From Azovibrio restrictus DSM 23866 (GTDB taxonomy: Bacteria; Pseudomonadota; Gammaproteobacteria; Burkholderiales; Rhodocyclaceae): 64,000 nt of DNA. Location: assembly GCF_000429665.1 (NCBI RefSeq), contig NZ_AUCH01000016.1, forward strand, positions 62,001 through 126,000, read 5' to 3'. How positions within the stretch are numbered: the first letter of the stretch is position 1; each line of letters begins with the position of its first letter. The translations under genes were made by a program, and so were the position numbers. Below the pieces are notes generated by a model that saw only the letters and a list, made by a program, of their open reading frames with translations, ran no database searches and was not told where the DNA came from. This document shows positions 46,479-55,265 of the stretch, one piece after another.

Positions 46479-47129
46479 TCAGCGATGCCCTTCCGAGCGG
46501 GCTCGCATCTGCAGTTCCTGCCAACGGGAAAACTTGCTGTTGGCAGCCTTGTTGCCGGTTCCCTGCCAGAGGCCTTCACCGTTGAAGCTGAAAACCGGGG
46601 TCAGGTCCGGGCGCTGGCTGGCGTTCTTGATGCTCGGGTCCAGGTTGTCGAGCACCTGGGGGGTGGCATTGGGTTGGGGGTAATAGGCGAGCACCATGTG
46701 GGCTTGCTGCTGATTTCCCTGGCGAGCCTTGACGTAGATGAGGCGCAGGCGGTTCATGGGAATGCCCATGTGCAGCAGGGAATAGTATTTGGCCAGGGCG
46801 AAGTCCTCACAGTCTCCGCGGCCCTTGCCTATGGTTTCCAGGGGAGTGGCCCAGTAATCGCTCTGGTTCCAGATGTTCTGGTCATCGTCAAACTGGATGT
46901 TGCGGTTGAAGAAGCTGTTAACCAGTTTCAATTTTTCCTGTTCCGATGCGCCGGAATTCAGCAGTTGTTGCCAATCCCGCAGTAAATTCACCCGTGCCGG
47001 GCCGAAACGGCTCAGGAGCTGGCTTTCCAGGAGGGAAAAATCCAGTGCCAGAGCGGCTCCCCCGGCCATAAATATGCCAGCCAGGAGGAGTGTGCGTATT
47101 TGTGAGAGGTGGCGGCGGATAAAAAGCAA
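46479..47129 (-). CDS. lapG: Periplasmic cysteine protease LapG
   Basis: A 216-residue protease with an N-terminal signal helix (about 11-29). The catalytic triad is Cys 107 (GDCEDFALAKYY), His 144 (AHMVLAYYP) and Asp 161 (VLDNLDP); spacings of 37 and 17 residues equal those of Pseudomonas LapG (135, 172, 189). DDDQNIW carries the calcium-site Asp region. LapG cuts the N-terminus of a giant adhesin when c-di-GMP is low. It is followed by lapD in the same transcript. No lapA-type adhesin or LapB/LapC exporter is in the window. Confidence 0.94.
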   Translation of the reverse strand: MLFIRRHLSQIRTLLLAGIFMAGGAALALDFSLLESQLLSRFGPARVNLLRDWQQLLNSGASEQEKLKLVNSFFNRNIQFDDDQNIWNQSDYWATPLETIGKGRGDCEDFALAKYYSLLHMGIPMNRLRLIYVKARQGNQQQAHMVLAYYPQPNATPQVLDNLDPSIKNASQRPDLTPVFSFNGEGLWQGTGNKAANSKFSRWQELQMRARSEGHR

Positions 47130-47238
47130 TCTCTAATAAGTACAACTAAAGTAATAAGTAATATGTAGTGTATTGATTTATTGCTGAAAATAATTCATTC
47201 TCCAGGCCATCGTCGAATCCGGAAAGCAGAAAAGCTTT

Positions 47239-49080
47239 ATGAAAACTCAAAATATCAAGGCGCTGAGTTTTGCTGTTGCGGCGTTGTTCTGGGGGGGCAG
47301 TGCCTGGGCACAACAGCACATTACACTCAAGGAAGCGGTTCAGAAAGCCGTGCTTCAGAACCCGGAGGTCCAGGCCCGCTGGCATGCCTTCCAGGCCGGG
47401 GTGCACATGGTGGATGTTGCCCGAGGCGGTTTGCTGCCCCGGGTGGATCTGAGTGCCGGAACCGGGCGAGAGCGCCTGAATCAGGCGGATTCCGTCGGCA
47501 ACGATGCCAATTACAATCGCAACACCTATTCGGTCGGCCTGACCCAGCTGGTCTATGACGGCTTTGGCACCACCAGCGAGGTGCGGCGCCTGGGCAAGGC
47601 CAAGCTGACCCGCTACTACGAGCTGCTGGATGCCTCCGAGAACGTGGCCCTGGAAGCGGCCCGGGCCTACTACGACGTGCTGCGCCATCGTTTCCTGCTG
47701 GCCCTGTCGGAAGATAACTATGTCTATCACAAGGCCACCTACGAACAGCTGCTGATGCGGGCCCAGTCCGGTGTCGGGCGCCGGGTGGATGTGGAGCAGG
47801 CGGCCAGCCGCCTGGCCCTGGCCGAGGTCAACCTCACCACCGATCAGGCCAATCTCCATGATGTGACGGCCCGCTACCAGCGCATCGTGGGCGAAGCGCC
47901 GGCCCAGAACATGTTCGCCGCCGAAGGCCTGGCCGGGCGTCTGCCGGGGCGAGCCGACCAGGCCCTGCAGCAGGCTTTCCAGACCAGCCCCGCCCTGCTG
48001 GCGGCGGTGGAGAACGTGGAAGCGGCCCAGTACGACCTGGATGTGCGCAAGTCGGCCTTCCATCCCAAGGTGGAGTTGCGGGCCAGCCAGAACCGGACCT
48101 CCAATTACCTGGGCTCCTCGGAAGAGCGGCGTGACAACGTGGTGGAGCTGGTGCTCAACTACAACCTCTTCAATGGCGGTTCCGACCAGGCCCGCACCCG
48201 TCAGTACGCCGAGCAGCGTCACGTGGCCCTGGATCAGCGGGAGAAGGCCTGCCGCGACCTGCGCCAGACCGTATCCATCGCCTACAACGACACCCAGCGG
48301 CTCCAGGAGCAGCTGGCTTTCCTGGAATCCCAGGTGCAGATGACGGAACGGACCCGGGAGGCCTATCGGGATCAGTTCAACATCGGCCAGCGCACCTTGC
48401 TGGACGTGCTGGACACGGAAAACGAGCTGTTCGACGCCCGCCGTGCCGCCGTCAATGCCGATATCGACCGCAGTCTGGCCTACCTGCGCACCTATGCCGG
48501 CATGGGGCAGCTGCTGAGCACCCTGGAACTGCGCCGCGTCGATGACGGCAAGGATCCCCAGCAGGATGAGCGGGCTCAGGTGAACCCCGCTGACCTGTGC
48601 CCGGCCGAGGCGCCGCAACTGGCGGAGCGTAACCGGGAAGAGCTGAACCGGCGGGCCATGGCGCTGCTGGCGGCTACCGCCGACAGCACGGTCAAGGGCG
48701 CCACCCCAGTGAGTGGCGATGCGGGCACTCCCGAGGCCAGGATCCAGCGGCGGGTCAACGATTGGGCAGCCGCCTGGGCACGCCAGGATTACCCGGCCTA
48801 TGCGGCTTTCTACGCGTCCACCTTCACGCCTGAAGGCGGCGTGTCCCGGGACGACTGGGCCCAGCTGCGGGAACTGCGTGTCACCCGCCCGAGCAGCATC
48901 AGCGTCACCGTCAAGGACCTGAAGGTCCGGGTCGATGGTCCGGATGCGGCCACAGCCGAATTCATCCAGGGCTACAGTTCCAATAGCTACAGCGACACCA
49001 CCCGCAAGGTGCTGGAATGGGTTCGTGTGGGCGACAAGTGGCAGATCCAGCGGGAAACCGCGGTCCCCGTGGGCCGTTGA
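47239..49080 (+). CDS. TolC-family outer-membrane protein with an extra C-terminal NTF2-like domain
   Basis: A 613-residue precursor. The signal peptide is cleaved after AWA (24); residues about 28-435 hold the two outer-membrane efflux repeats of the TolC/LapE type (AVQKAVLQNPEVQARWHAF, LYDVLRHR region, DQFNIGQRTLLDVLDTENEL). The last ~130 residues (about 485-613) are not part of TolC: RIQRRVNDWAAAWARQDYPAYAAFYAS and a final VLEWVRVGDKWQIQRET resemble SnoaL/DUF4440 (Cds6-like) domains. It is divergent from lapG and probably serves type I export of the LapG target (LapE role), which is inferred. The binding-protein gene follows 13 bases later. Confidence 0.85.
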   Translation: MKTQNIKALSFAVAALFWGGSAWAQQHITLKEAVQKAVLQNPEVQARWHAFQAGVHMVDVARGGLLPRVDLSAGTGRERLNQADSVGNDANYNRNTYSVGLTQLVYDGFGTTSEVRRLGKAKLTRYYELLDASENVALEAARAYYDVLRHRFLLALSEDNYVYHKATYEQLLMRAQSGVGRRVDVEQAASRLALAEVNLTTDQANLHDVTARYQRIVGEAPAQNMFAAEGLAGRLPGRADQALQQAFQTSPALLAAVENVEAAQYDLDVRKSAFHPKVELRASQNRTSNYLGSSEERRDNVVELVLNYNLFNGGSDQARTRQYAEQRHVALDQREKACRDLRQTVSIAYNDTQRLQEQLAFLESQVQMTERTREAYRDQFNIGQRTLLDVLDTENELFDARRAAVNADIDRSLAYLRTYAGMGQLLSTLELRRVDDGKDPQQDERAQVNPADLCPAEAPQLAERNREELNRRAMALLAATADSTVKGATPVSGDAGTPEARIQRRVNDWAAAWARQDYPAYAAFYASTFTPEGGVSRDDWAQLRELRVTRPSSISVTVKDLKVRVDGPDAATAEFIQGYSSNSYSDTTRKVLEWVRVGDKWQIQRETAVPVGR

Positions 49081-49093
49081 GGAGGACGCAAGC

Positions 49094-49990
49094 ATGAAAT
49101 TCTGGAAGCTATCCATTCTGGCCCTGCTGTCTGGCGCCAGCCTCGGCCTGGGGGCCCAGGAACTGGCCGGCAGTCCCACCCTGAGCCGGATCGCCGGGCT
49201 GCACACCCTTTACCTGGGTTACCGGGAAAATGCCGAGCCCTTCACCTACGCCGATGGCAAGGGGGGTGTGCAGGGCTATCAATGGGAGCTGTGCCAGCAG
49301 GTGGTGCAGGCCATCAAGGCCCGGGTTCCCGGTCAGGAAATCCGGGTGGTCCCGGTGCTGGGGAGTGCCAACACCCGGGCGCTGATGCTGGCCAACGGCA
49401 TGATGGATCTGGATTGCGGTCCCGTGGCCAATACCCTGATCGCCCAGAAGCAGCTGGCCTTCAGCGTCACCACCTACGTTTCCAGCATGCAGGTCCTGGT
49501 GCGCCGGGATGCCCAGGTGGCCCAGCTGGGGGACCTGAATGGCAAGACCGTGGTGAGCCTGGCCGGCAGTGCCGGGGAGCGCTACCTGAAGACGGCCAAC
49601 GGCCTGAAGGGGGCCAGCTTGCAGCATCTGGGCGCCCGTTCGCCCCAGGAAGGGTTTGCCCTGCTCCAGGCCGGCAAGGCCCAGGCCCTGGTGGTGAGCG
49701 ATGTAACGGCCGCCCTGCTGCTGGCCCAGGCTCAGGACCGGGAAAACTACCGGGTGCTGGGTGAGGCTCTGGCCTTCGAGCCCCTGGCCATGGCCATGCG
49801 TAAGGATGACCCGGAGCTGAAGCGGCTGGTGGATGAGACCCTGGCCGGCCTGATGCGCAGCGGCGAGGCGGGGCGGATTTACGAACGCTGGTTCCAGTCC
49901 CCCATGCCCCCTGCCGGGCTCAATCTGCAGCTCCCCATGGGGGACCTGCTGCGGGGGCTGTTGCAGAACCCCAACGACCAGGGCGTCTGA
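49094..49990 (+). CDS. Periplasmic amino-acid-type binding protein (SBP family 3), orphan
   Basis: A 298-residue protein with a signal peptide (cleavage near AQ at 21-22) and a family 3 solute-binding fold: LYLGYRENAEPFTYAD, LMLANGMMDLDCGPVANT, LVRRDAQVAQLGDLNGKTVV, AQALVVSDVTAALLLA. The pattern is closest to GltI-type glutamate/aspartate binders. No permease or ATPase is adjacent. It starts 13 bases after the TolC-like gene, so the two are co-transcribed. It could supply a sensor or a shared transporter; the ligand is unknown. Confidence 0.85.
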   Translation: MKFWKLSILALLSGASLGLGAQELAGSPTLSRIAGLHTLYLGYRENAEPFTYADGKGGVQGYQWELCQQVVQAIKARVPGQEIRVVPVLGSANTRALMLANGMMDLDCGPVANTLIAQKQLAFSVTTYVSSMQVLVRRDAQVAQLGDLNGKTVVSLAGSAGERYLKTANGLKGASLQHLGARSPQEGFALLQAGKAQALVVSDVTAALLLAQAQDRENYRVLGEALAFEPLAMAMRKDDPELKRLVDETLAGLMRSGEAGRIYERWFQSPMPPAGLNLQLPMGDLLRGLLQNPNDQGV

Positions 49991-50003
49991 ACCGGATGGG
50001 ATG

Positions 50004-50031
50004 AAAAAAGCGGGGATTTCCCCGCTTTTTT
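50004..50031. terminator. Bidirectional intrinsic terminator
   Basis: AAAAAAGCGGGG pairs with CCCCGCTTTTTT around a 4-base loop. It ends the TolC/binding-protein transcript and the convergent murJ/YbhB transcript. Confidence 0.92.
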
Positions 50032-50032
50032 G

Positions 50033-50659
50033 TTACAGCAGTGTCGGATTCAGGCTGTAGCTGCCGGTCAGGCTGGCTTCGGCCAGCACGTGGCCCTGGA
50101 TGGCCTGGCGCAGGGCCGGGCCCGTGAGCTGGCCCTGGAGGGGCAGCTGCTCCAGGTCCAGGGCGTAAAGGGTGAAAACGTAACGGTGCCGGATCTCGTC
50201 ATTCCAGGGTGGGCAGGGGCCGTCGTAACCATAGTAGTCGCCGCGCATGTCCTGATCGCCCGCAAACCAGCTGGTGTAATCGTTGATGCCCTGGCGGCTG
50301 CCGTGGGGGGCCGTGGGGCCCGGTTTGCCCCGGGGCACCACTTCGCTGGAAAAGGTTCCGGCCGGGATTTCCCTCAGGGTGGCGGGCAGGTCGGCCACGA
50401 CCCAGTGGAAGAAATCCACCCGGGGGAGGGCGGCGGGCACCGTCCGGCCTTCCTGGTTCACGTCATCTCCCTGGCTGGGTACGTCCGGGTCGCAGCAGAT
50501 CAGGGCGAAGCTGCGGCAGCCTTCCGGGACCTCGCTCCAGGCCAGGTGGGGGTTGCGGTTGCTGCCGAGGCTGACGTGATGGGCGTCGTCCGGCACGCAG
50601 AAGGCGAATTCGCCCGGGATGGCGGCTCCGTCGACAAAGCTGTTGCTGCTCAGTTTCAT
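50033..50659 (-). CDS. YbhB/YbcL (PEBP-like) family protein
   Basis: A 208-residue phosphatidylethanolamine-binding-protein-like protein. Landmarks are NPHLAWSEVPEGCRSFALICCDPDVP near residue 45-70 and DFFHWVVADLP, plus GPCPPWNDEIRHRYVFTLYALD near the end, the ligand-pocket segments of the family. The role in bacteria is unknown. GGAG lies before the ATG at 50659; the longer frame from 50839 has no family resemblance. It follows murJ by 17 bases on the same strand. Confidence 0.9.
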   Translation of the reverse strand: MKLSSNSFVDGAAIPGEFAFCVPDDAHHVSLGSNRNPHLAWSEVPEGCRSFALICCDPDVPSQGDDVNQEGRTVPAALPRVDFFHWVVADLPATLREIPAGTFSSEVVPRGKPGPTAPHGSRQGINDYTSWFAGDQDMRGDYYGYDGPCPPWNDEIRHRYVFTLYALDLEQLPLQGQLTGPALRQAIQGHVLAEASLTGSYSLNPTLL

Positions 50660-50676
50660 GGGATCTCCTCCGGTGG

Positions 50677-52233
50677 TCAGGAAGCGGCCCGCCGTTTGAA
50701 GTCGCGCAGGCGGAAACCGCACAGTCCTAGTGTAGCGAAATAAATGGCGGCGCCGGCAGGGACCAGCCAGGTCAGGTGCATCAGCCGCTCCTGGAGGCTG
50801 TAGGTCAGCCAGAGCTGTTCGCTGCCCATGCCGAACCACAGGGCGGTGCCCATGGTTCCCAGGGCCAGCAGCAGTTTCAGGCAGAACCCGGTCCAGCCGG
50901 GTTGAGGGGTGTAGACCCCGTGGCGACGCAGGCCCAGGAACAGCAGCAGGGCGTTGAGGCAGGCGGCCAGGCCGATGGAAAGGGCCAAGCCTGCATGGGC
51001 CAGGTTCAGGCCGAACACGAACAGCAGGTTCATGGCCTGGGTGGCGGCCAGGGAGATCAGGGCGATCTTCACTGGCGTCCGGATGTTCTGGCGGGCATAG
51101 AAGCCGGGGGCCAGCACCTTCACCAGGATCATCCCGCCCAGGCCCAGGCTGTAGGCCGCCAGGGCCCGGCGGGTCTGTTCCACGTCCGCGGCGGTGAAGG
51201 CGCCATGGTGGAACAGGGTGGCGATCAGGGGAATGGCCAGCAGGGCCAGGCCCAGGGCCGCCGGCAGGGCCAGCAGCAGGGTCAGGCGCAGGCCCCAGTC
51301 CAGCAGGCGGCCGTACTCTTCGGTATCGGCAGTGGCGTGGCAGCGGGACAGGGAGGGCAGCAGGATGGTGCCCAGGGCGGCCCCCAGCATGCCGGCGGGG
51401 AACTCCATCAGGCGGTCCGCGTAATAGAGCCAGGAAACGCTGCCGCTGACCAGGAAGGAGGCGAATACCGTGTTGATCAGCAGGCTGACCTGGGACACCG
51501 AGACGCCCAGGGTGGCTGGGGCCATCAGCTTCAGGATGCGGCGAACCCCTTCATCCTGCCAGGCCCGGCGCAGGTTCAGGGAAATCCGGGGGAGCATGCC
51601 GATGCGGGCCAGGGCCGGCAACTGCAGGGCCAGCTGCAGGGCGCCGCCGATGAACACGCCCCAGCCCAGGGCCAGGATGGGCGGATCGAACCAGGGGGCG
51701 GCGAACAGGGCCATGCCGATGAGGCTCAGGTTGAGCAGCACCGGCGTGAAGGCCGGCAGGGCAAAGCGGCTCCAGGTGTTGAGGATGCCTGCCGCCATGG
51801 CCACCAGGGACATGAACAGGATGTAGGGAAAGGTGATGCGGGTGAGCTGTACGGTCAGGGCGAACTTGTCCCCTTCGGCGGCGAAGCCGGGAGCGGACGC
51901 CCATACCAGCCAGGGCGCCGCCAGGACTCCCAGCAAAGTGATGCCGAGCAGGGCGAAACAGAGGACGGTGGCCGTGTTGTTCAGCAGTTCCCGGGTGCGC
52001 GCTTCTCCCTGCTGGTTGCGGTATTCCCCCAGGATGGGCACGAAGGCCTGGGAAAAGGCACCTTCGGCAAACAGGCGGCGCAGCAGGTTGGGCAGCTTGA
52101 AAGCCACGAAGAAGGCATCCGTCAGCATGCCGGCACCGAAGGTCCGGGCGATGACGAAGTCGCGCACGAAACCCAGGATGCGGGACAGCAGGGTCATGCT
52201 GCTGACGGTGGCGAGGGCACGAAGCAGGTTCAT
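50677..52233 (-). CDS. murJ: Lipid II flippase MurJ
   Basis: A 518-residue membrane protein with about 14 helices and the MOP-superfamily MurJ start [24 protein letters not shown]. Further landmarks are [28 protein letters not shown] and [30 protein letters not shown]. MurJ flips lipid II for peptidoglycan synthesis and is essential. The gene is minus-strand, divergent from tRNA-Thr, with only 55 bases between. Confidence 0.96.
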   Translation of the reverse strand: MNLLRALATVSSMTLLSRILGFVRDFVIARTFGAGMLTDAFFVAFKLPNLLRRLFAEGAFSQAFVPILGEYRNQQGEARTRELLNNTATVLCFALLGITLLGVLAAPWLVWASAPGFAAEGDKFALTVQLTRITFPYILFMSLVAMAAGILNTWSRFALPAFTPVLLNLSLIGMALFAAPWFDPPILALGWGVFIGGALQLALQLPALARIGMLPRISLNLRRAWQDEGVRRILKLMAPATLGVSVSQVSLLINTVFASFLVSGSVSWLYYADRLMEFPAGMLGAALGTILLPSLSRCHATADTEEYGRLLDWGLRLTLLLALPAALGLALLAIPLIATLFHHGAFTAADVEQTRRALAAYSLGLGGMILVKVLAPGFYARQNIRTPVKIALISLAATQAMNLLFVFGLNLAHAGLALSIGLAACLNALLLFLGLRRHGVYTPQPGWTGFCLKLLLALGTMGTALWFGMGSEQLWLTYSLQERLMHLTWLVPAGAAIYFATLGLCGFRLRDFKRRAAS

Positions 52234-52248
52234 GGGCGTGTTTGCCCG

Positions 52249-52282
52249 TTGCCTGGGCAGGGTGGAAAAGCCTATAATTATA
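52249..52282. promoter_or_regulatory. Overlapping divergent promoter of tRNA-Thr and murJ
   Basis: CCTATAATTATAGG (52271-52284) is a perfect palindrome giving a TATAAT -10 box on both strands (plus 52273-52278, minus 52277-52282). TTGCCT at 52249-52254, 18 bases before, is a plausible plus-strand -35. The plus transcript would start at about 52285, four bases before the tRNA. The minus-strand -35 would lie inside the tRNA gene and is weak. Confidence 0.65.
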
Positions 52283-52288
52283 GGCCTT

Positions 52289-52364
52289 GCCGGATTAGCT
52301 CAGTTGGTAGAGCAGCTCATTCGTAATGAGAAGGTCGGGGGTTCGACTCCTCTATCCGGCACCA
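52289..52364 (+). tRNA. tRNA-Thr (anticodon CGT)
   Basis: 76 nt with encoded CCA. Acceptor arms GCCGGAT and ATCCGGC pair; the D-arm has GCTCAGTTGGTAGAGC and the T-arm GGGTTCGACTCC. The anticodon loop TTCGTAA gives CGT (codon ACG). Confidence 0.96.
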
Positions 52365-52406
52365 AGTTTGCATCAAGCCCGCCAGGCGGGCGCTTGGGAC
52401 ATACAT

Positions 52407-52441
52407 CAGAAGCCTCCGGTCCGCCGGGGGCTTCTGTTTTT
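52407..52441 (+). terminator. Intrinsic terminator after tRNA-Thr
   Basis: CAGAAGCC...CCGG pairs with CCGG...GGCTTCTG and runs into TTTTT, 43 bases after the tRNA. Confidence 0.88.
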
Positions 52442-52518
52442 CCAGGGCAGCCAGAGCAATCTTGGTACGTTTGGGCCGGTAGGAGGGCCGCCGGTTTATA
52501 CTGCGGACCTTTTCGCGG

Positions 52519-55023
52519 ATGTCCGGTAACCCTCTCGCCATGTCCATGCCCGAATCTTCAGCCCTGCCTGCCTCCGGAACCGTGGCGGATGCCTTCTGCT
52601 ACCACTGCGGCCTGCCCATGCCCGAGGACGCCGATTTTCCCGTGCAGATTCGCGGGGTGCGGCGGGAGATGTGCTGTGCCGGCTGCCAGGCCGTGGCCCA
52701 GGCCATTGTCGAGAATGGCCTCGAGGATTACTACAGCTCCCGGGACGCCATGCCCGAATCGCCTCGGGAGGCCATGCCCGCGGTGCTGGATCAGCTGGCC
52801 ATGTTCGACCATGCGGAATTCCAGAAGAGTTTCGTCAAGGAGCTGGGGGAGCATGAGCTGGAGGCCTCCCTGATGCTGGAAGGCATCACCTGTGCGGCCT
52901 GCGTCTGGCTCAACGAGCGGCATGTGGGACAGTTGCCCGGGGTCACCGGGGTGGACGTGAATTACGCCACCCGCCGCGCCCGGGTGCGCTGGGACAGTCA
53001 GCGCATCAAGCTGTCCGACATCCTGACGGCCATTGCCGCCATCGGCTACCGGGCCTATCCCTACGACGCCAGCAAGCACGAGGAGCTGGCCCGCAAGGAG
53101 CGCCGCGAGGCCCTGTGGCGGGTGTGGGTGGCCGGCTTCGGCATGATGCAGGTGATGATGTATGCGATCCCGGTCTACATCGCGGGAGAGGGTGACATGT
53201 CCATGGACATCGAGACCCTGATCCGCTGGGCCAGCCTGCTGCTGACCCTGCCCGTGGTCCTGTATTCCTCCGCCCCCTTCTTCAAAGGAGCCTGGCGCGA
53301 CCTGAAACTGCGCCGGGTGGGGATGGATGTGCCCGTGGCCCTGGGGGTGGGGGTGACTTTCGTGGCCAGCGTCTGGGCCACCCTGACCCAGGGCGGCGAG
53401 GTCTATTTCGATTCCGTCGCCATGTTCGTGTTCTTCCTGCTGGGCGGGCGCTATCTGGAAATGACGGCGCGCCAGAAGGCGGTCAGCGTCACCGAAGCCC
53501 TGGCCAAGCTGTTGCCGGCCTTCTGCCAGCGGCTCAACGGCTTCCCGGAAGTGCGGGAGCCCGAGCAGGTGGTGGTTGCCGACCTGAAGGTGGGAGACCT
53601 CGTGCTGGTGCGGCCCGGGGACAGCATTCCCGCCGACGGCCGGGTGGTCGAAGGGCGCAGCAACGCCAATGAGGCCTTGCTCACCGGCGAAAGTCGGCCG
53701 GTGGCCAAGGTGCCGGGTGACGCCGTCACCGGGGGCTCGGTGAATATGGAAAGTCCCTTGGTCGTGCAGGTGGAGCAGGTGGGCGAGGCCACCCGCCTGT
53801 CCGCCATCATCCGGCTCATGGAGCGGGCGGCTGCCGAGAAGCCCGGCATCGTCGAACTGGCCGACCGGATCGCCCAGTGGTTCGTGTTCAGCCTGTTGCT
53901 GGTGGCCGTGGCGGTGGCCCTGGGCTGGTACCTGGTGGATCCCTCCCGGGCCCTGTGGATCACGGTTTCGGTGCTGGTGGTGACCTGTCCCTGCGCCCTG
54001 GCCCTGGCAACCCCCATTTCCCTCACCGTGGCCGCAGGGGCCCTGGCCCGGGACGGGCTGCTGGTGACCCGGGGGCACGCGGTGGAAACCCTGGCGCGGG
54101 CAACCCATTTCGTGTTCGACAAGACCGGGACCCTGACCCGGGGGGAAATGCGCCTGCTGGAAGTGGTGGTGCCGGAAGGGGGCGAGCGTCAGGTGGCCCT
54201 GGAGGCTGCCGCCGCCCTGGAGCAGGCCTCCGAGCATCCCCTCGCCCTGGCTCTGCGTCAGGCGGCGGGGGAGGTGACCCTGCCGCCTGCCAGTGGCGTC
54301 CAGGCCGAGGCCGGCATGGGCCTGGAAGGTCTGGTGCGCGGTCAGCGCCTGCGCATCGGCCGCCCCGATTATGCCGCCGCCCTGGCCGGGGCTGGTCAGG
54401 TGCCCTGGCCCGCCGGCTGGCAGGCTTCCGGCGATACGGTGATTGCCCTGGGCAGCGCCCAGGGGGTGCTGGCCTTCTTCCGGCTCGGGGACGAGTTGCG
54501 CGAGGAAGCCGCTGGCCTGGTCAGCGATCTCAGGGCCCGGGGATGCCAGGTGGTACTCATGTCCGGTGATGCCGAGCCCGTGGCCCGTCGCGTGGCGGCG
54601 CAGTTGGGCATTACTGATGTGCGGGGCGCCATGTCGCCCCGGGACAAGCGCGATGCCGTGGTGGAACTGCAGTCCCGCGGCGCCGTGGTGGCCATGGTGG
54701 GGGACGGGGTGAACGATGCGCCGGTGCTGGCCCAGGCCCAGGTGTCGGTGGCCATGGGGGCGGGGGCCCAGCTGGCCCGGACCCAGGCGGATCTGGTGCT
54801 GCTTTCCGAAAACCTGGATCACCTGCGGCGCGGGGTGCGGCGGGCCCGCTTTGCCCTGCGGGTCATCCGTGAGAACCTGCTCTGGTCCTTTGCCTACAAT
54901 TTCCTGGCCCTGCCCCTGGCGGCCCTGGGGCACGTGACGCCCTGGGCGGCGGGCATCGGCATGTCGGCCAGCTCCCTGCTGGTGGTCCTGAACGCTTTGC
55001 GCATACAGAAGAAAGAACGCTGA
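52519..55023 (+). CDS. ccoI: Copper-type P-ATPase for cbb3 oxidase maturation
   Basis: An 834-residue P1B-type ATPase that supplies copper for the CcoN subunit. Order: N-terminal Cys-rich part CYHCGLPMP and CCAGCQAV (ATPase-cat_bd type), a metal-binding domain with GITCAACVWLN, eight membrane helices, TGES, the membrane CPC site (TCPCALALATP), phosphorylation loop DKTGTLT and hinge GDGVNDAP. It is followed by ccoS with a one-base overlap, then ccoN. Start is uncertain between ATG 52519 and ATG 52540; neither has a strong ribosome site. The Cys-rich N-terminus and locus separate CcoI/FixI from general copper exporters. Confidence 0.93.
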   Translation: MSGNPLAMSMPESSALPASGTVADAFCYHCGLPMPEDADFPVQIRGVRREMCCAGCQAVAQAIVENGLEDYYSSRDAMPESPREAMPAVLDQLAMFDHAEFQKSFVKELGEHELEASLMLEGITCAACVWLNERHVGQLPGVTGVDVNYATRRARVRWDSQRIKLSDILTAIAAIGYRAYPYDASKHEELARKERREALWRVWVAGFGMMQVMMYAIPVYIAGEGDMSMDIETLIRWASLLLTLPVVLYSSAPFFKGAWRDLKLRRVGMDVPVALGVGVTFVASVWATLTQGGEVYFDSVAMFVFFLLGGRYLEMTARQKAVSVTEALAKLLPAFCQRLNGFPEVREPEQVVVADLKVGDLVLVRPGDSIPADGRVVEGRSNANEALLTGESRPVAKVPGDAVTGGSVNMESPLVVQVEQVGEATRLSAIIRLMERAAAEKPGIVELADRIAQWFVFSLLLVAVAVALGWYLVDPSRALWITVSVLVVTCPCALALATPISLTVAAGALARDGLLVTRGHAVETLARATHFVFDKTGTLTRGEMRLLEVVVPEGGERQVALEAAAALEQASEHPLALALRQAAGEVTLPPASGVQAEAGMGLEGLVRGQRLRIGRPDYAAALAGAGQVPWPAGWQASGDTVIALGSAQGVLAFFRLGDELREEAAGLVSDLRARGCQVVLMSGDAEPVARRVAAQLGITDVRGAMSPRDKRDAVVELQSRGAVVAMVGDGVNDAPVLAQAQVSVAMGAGAQLARTQADLVLLSENLDHLRRGVRRARFALRVIRENLLWSFAYNFLALPLAALGHVTPWAAGIGMSASSLLVVLNALRIQKKER

Positions 55024-55223
55024 TGGAAATCCTCTATCTCCTGATTCCCCTTTCGGTGGTCCTGGTGTTTGCCATCGCCGTGGTGTTCTGGATGTCGGTC
55101 CGGGGTGGCCAGTTTGACGACCTGGAGGGCCCGGGTTTCAAGGTGCTGATGGACGACGATCGTCCCAAAGGTGATGTCGCCAAGGGGGAGGCCGGGGACG
55201 GGGAAAAACTGCCGCCCCTTTGA
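55023..55223 (+). CDS. ccoS: cbb3 oxidase maturation protein CcoS
   Basis: A 66-residue protein with one membrane helix (about 3-25, LLIPLSVVLVFAIAVVFWM) and the conserved WSVRSGQF-like WMSVRGGQFDDLEGP that follows. CcoS is required to insert haem b and copper into the cbb3 complex. ATG shares its A with the ccoI stop (TGATG). The stop codon is part of the first FNR box, at 55220-55233. Confidence 0.94.
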   Translation: MEILYLLIPLSVVLVFAIAVVFWMSVRGGQFDDLEGPGFKVLMDDDRPKGDVAKGEAGDGEKLPPL

Positions 55224-55233
55224 CCTGGGTCAA
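55220..55233 (+). promoter_or_regulatory. FNR-type box 1, upstream of the putative sRNA
   Basis: TTGACCTGGGTCAA, flanked by T and A to give TTTGAC-N4-GTCAAA. The TTGA-N6-TCAA core is intact. Its centre (55226.5) is about 41 bases before a start predicted from CATAAT at 55255-55260, the class II position. Confidence 0.8.
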
Positions 55234-55265
55234 ATTCCGGGGCGGGGCCTGGGCCATAATCCGCT

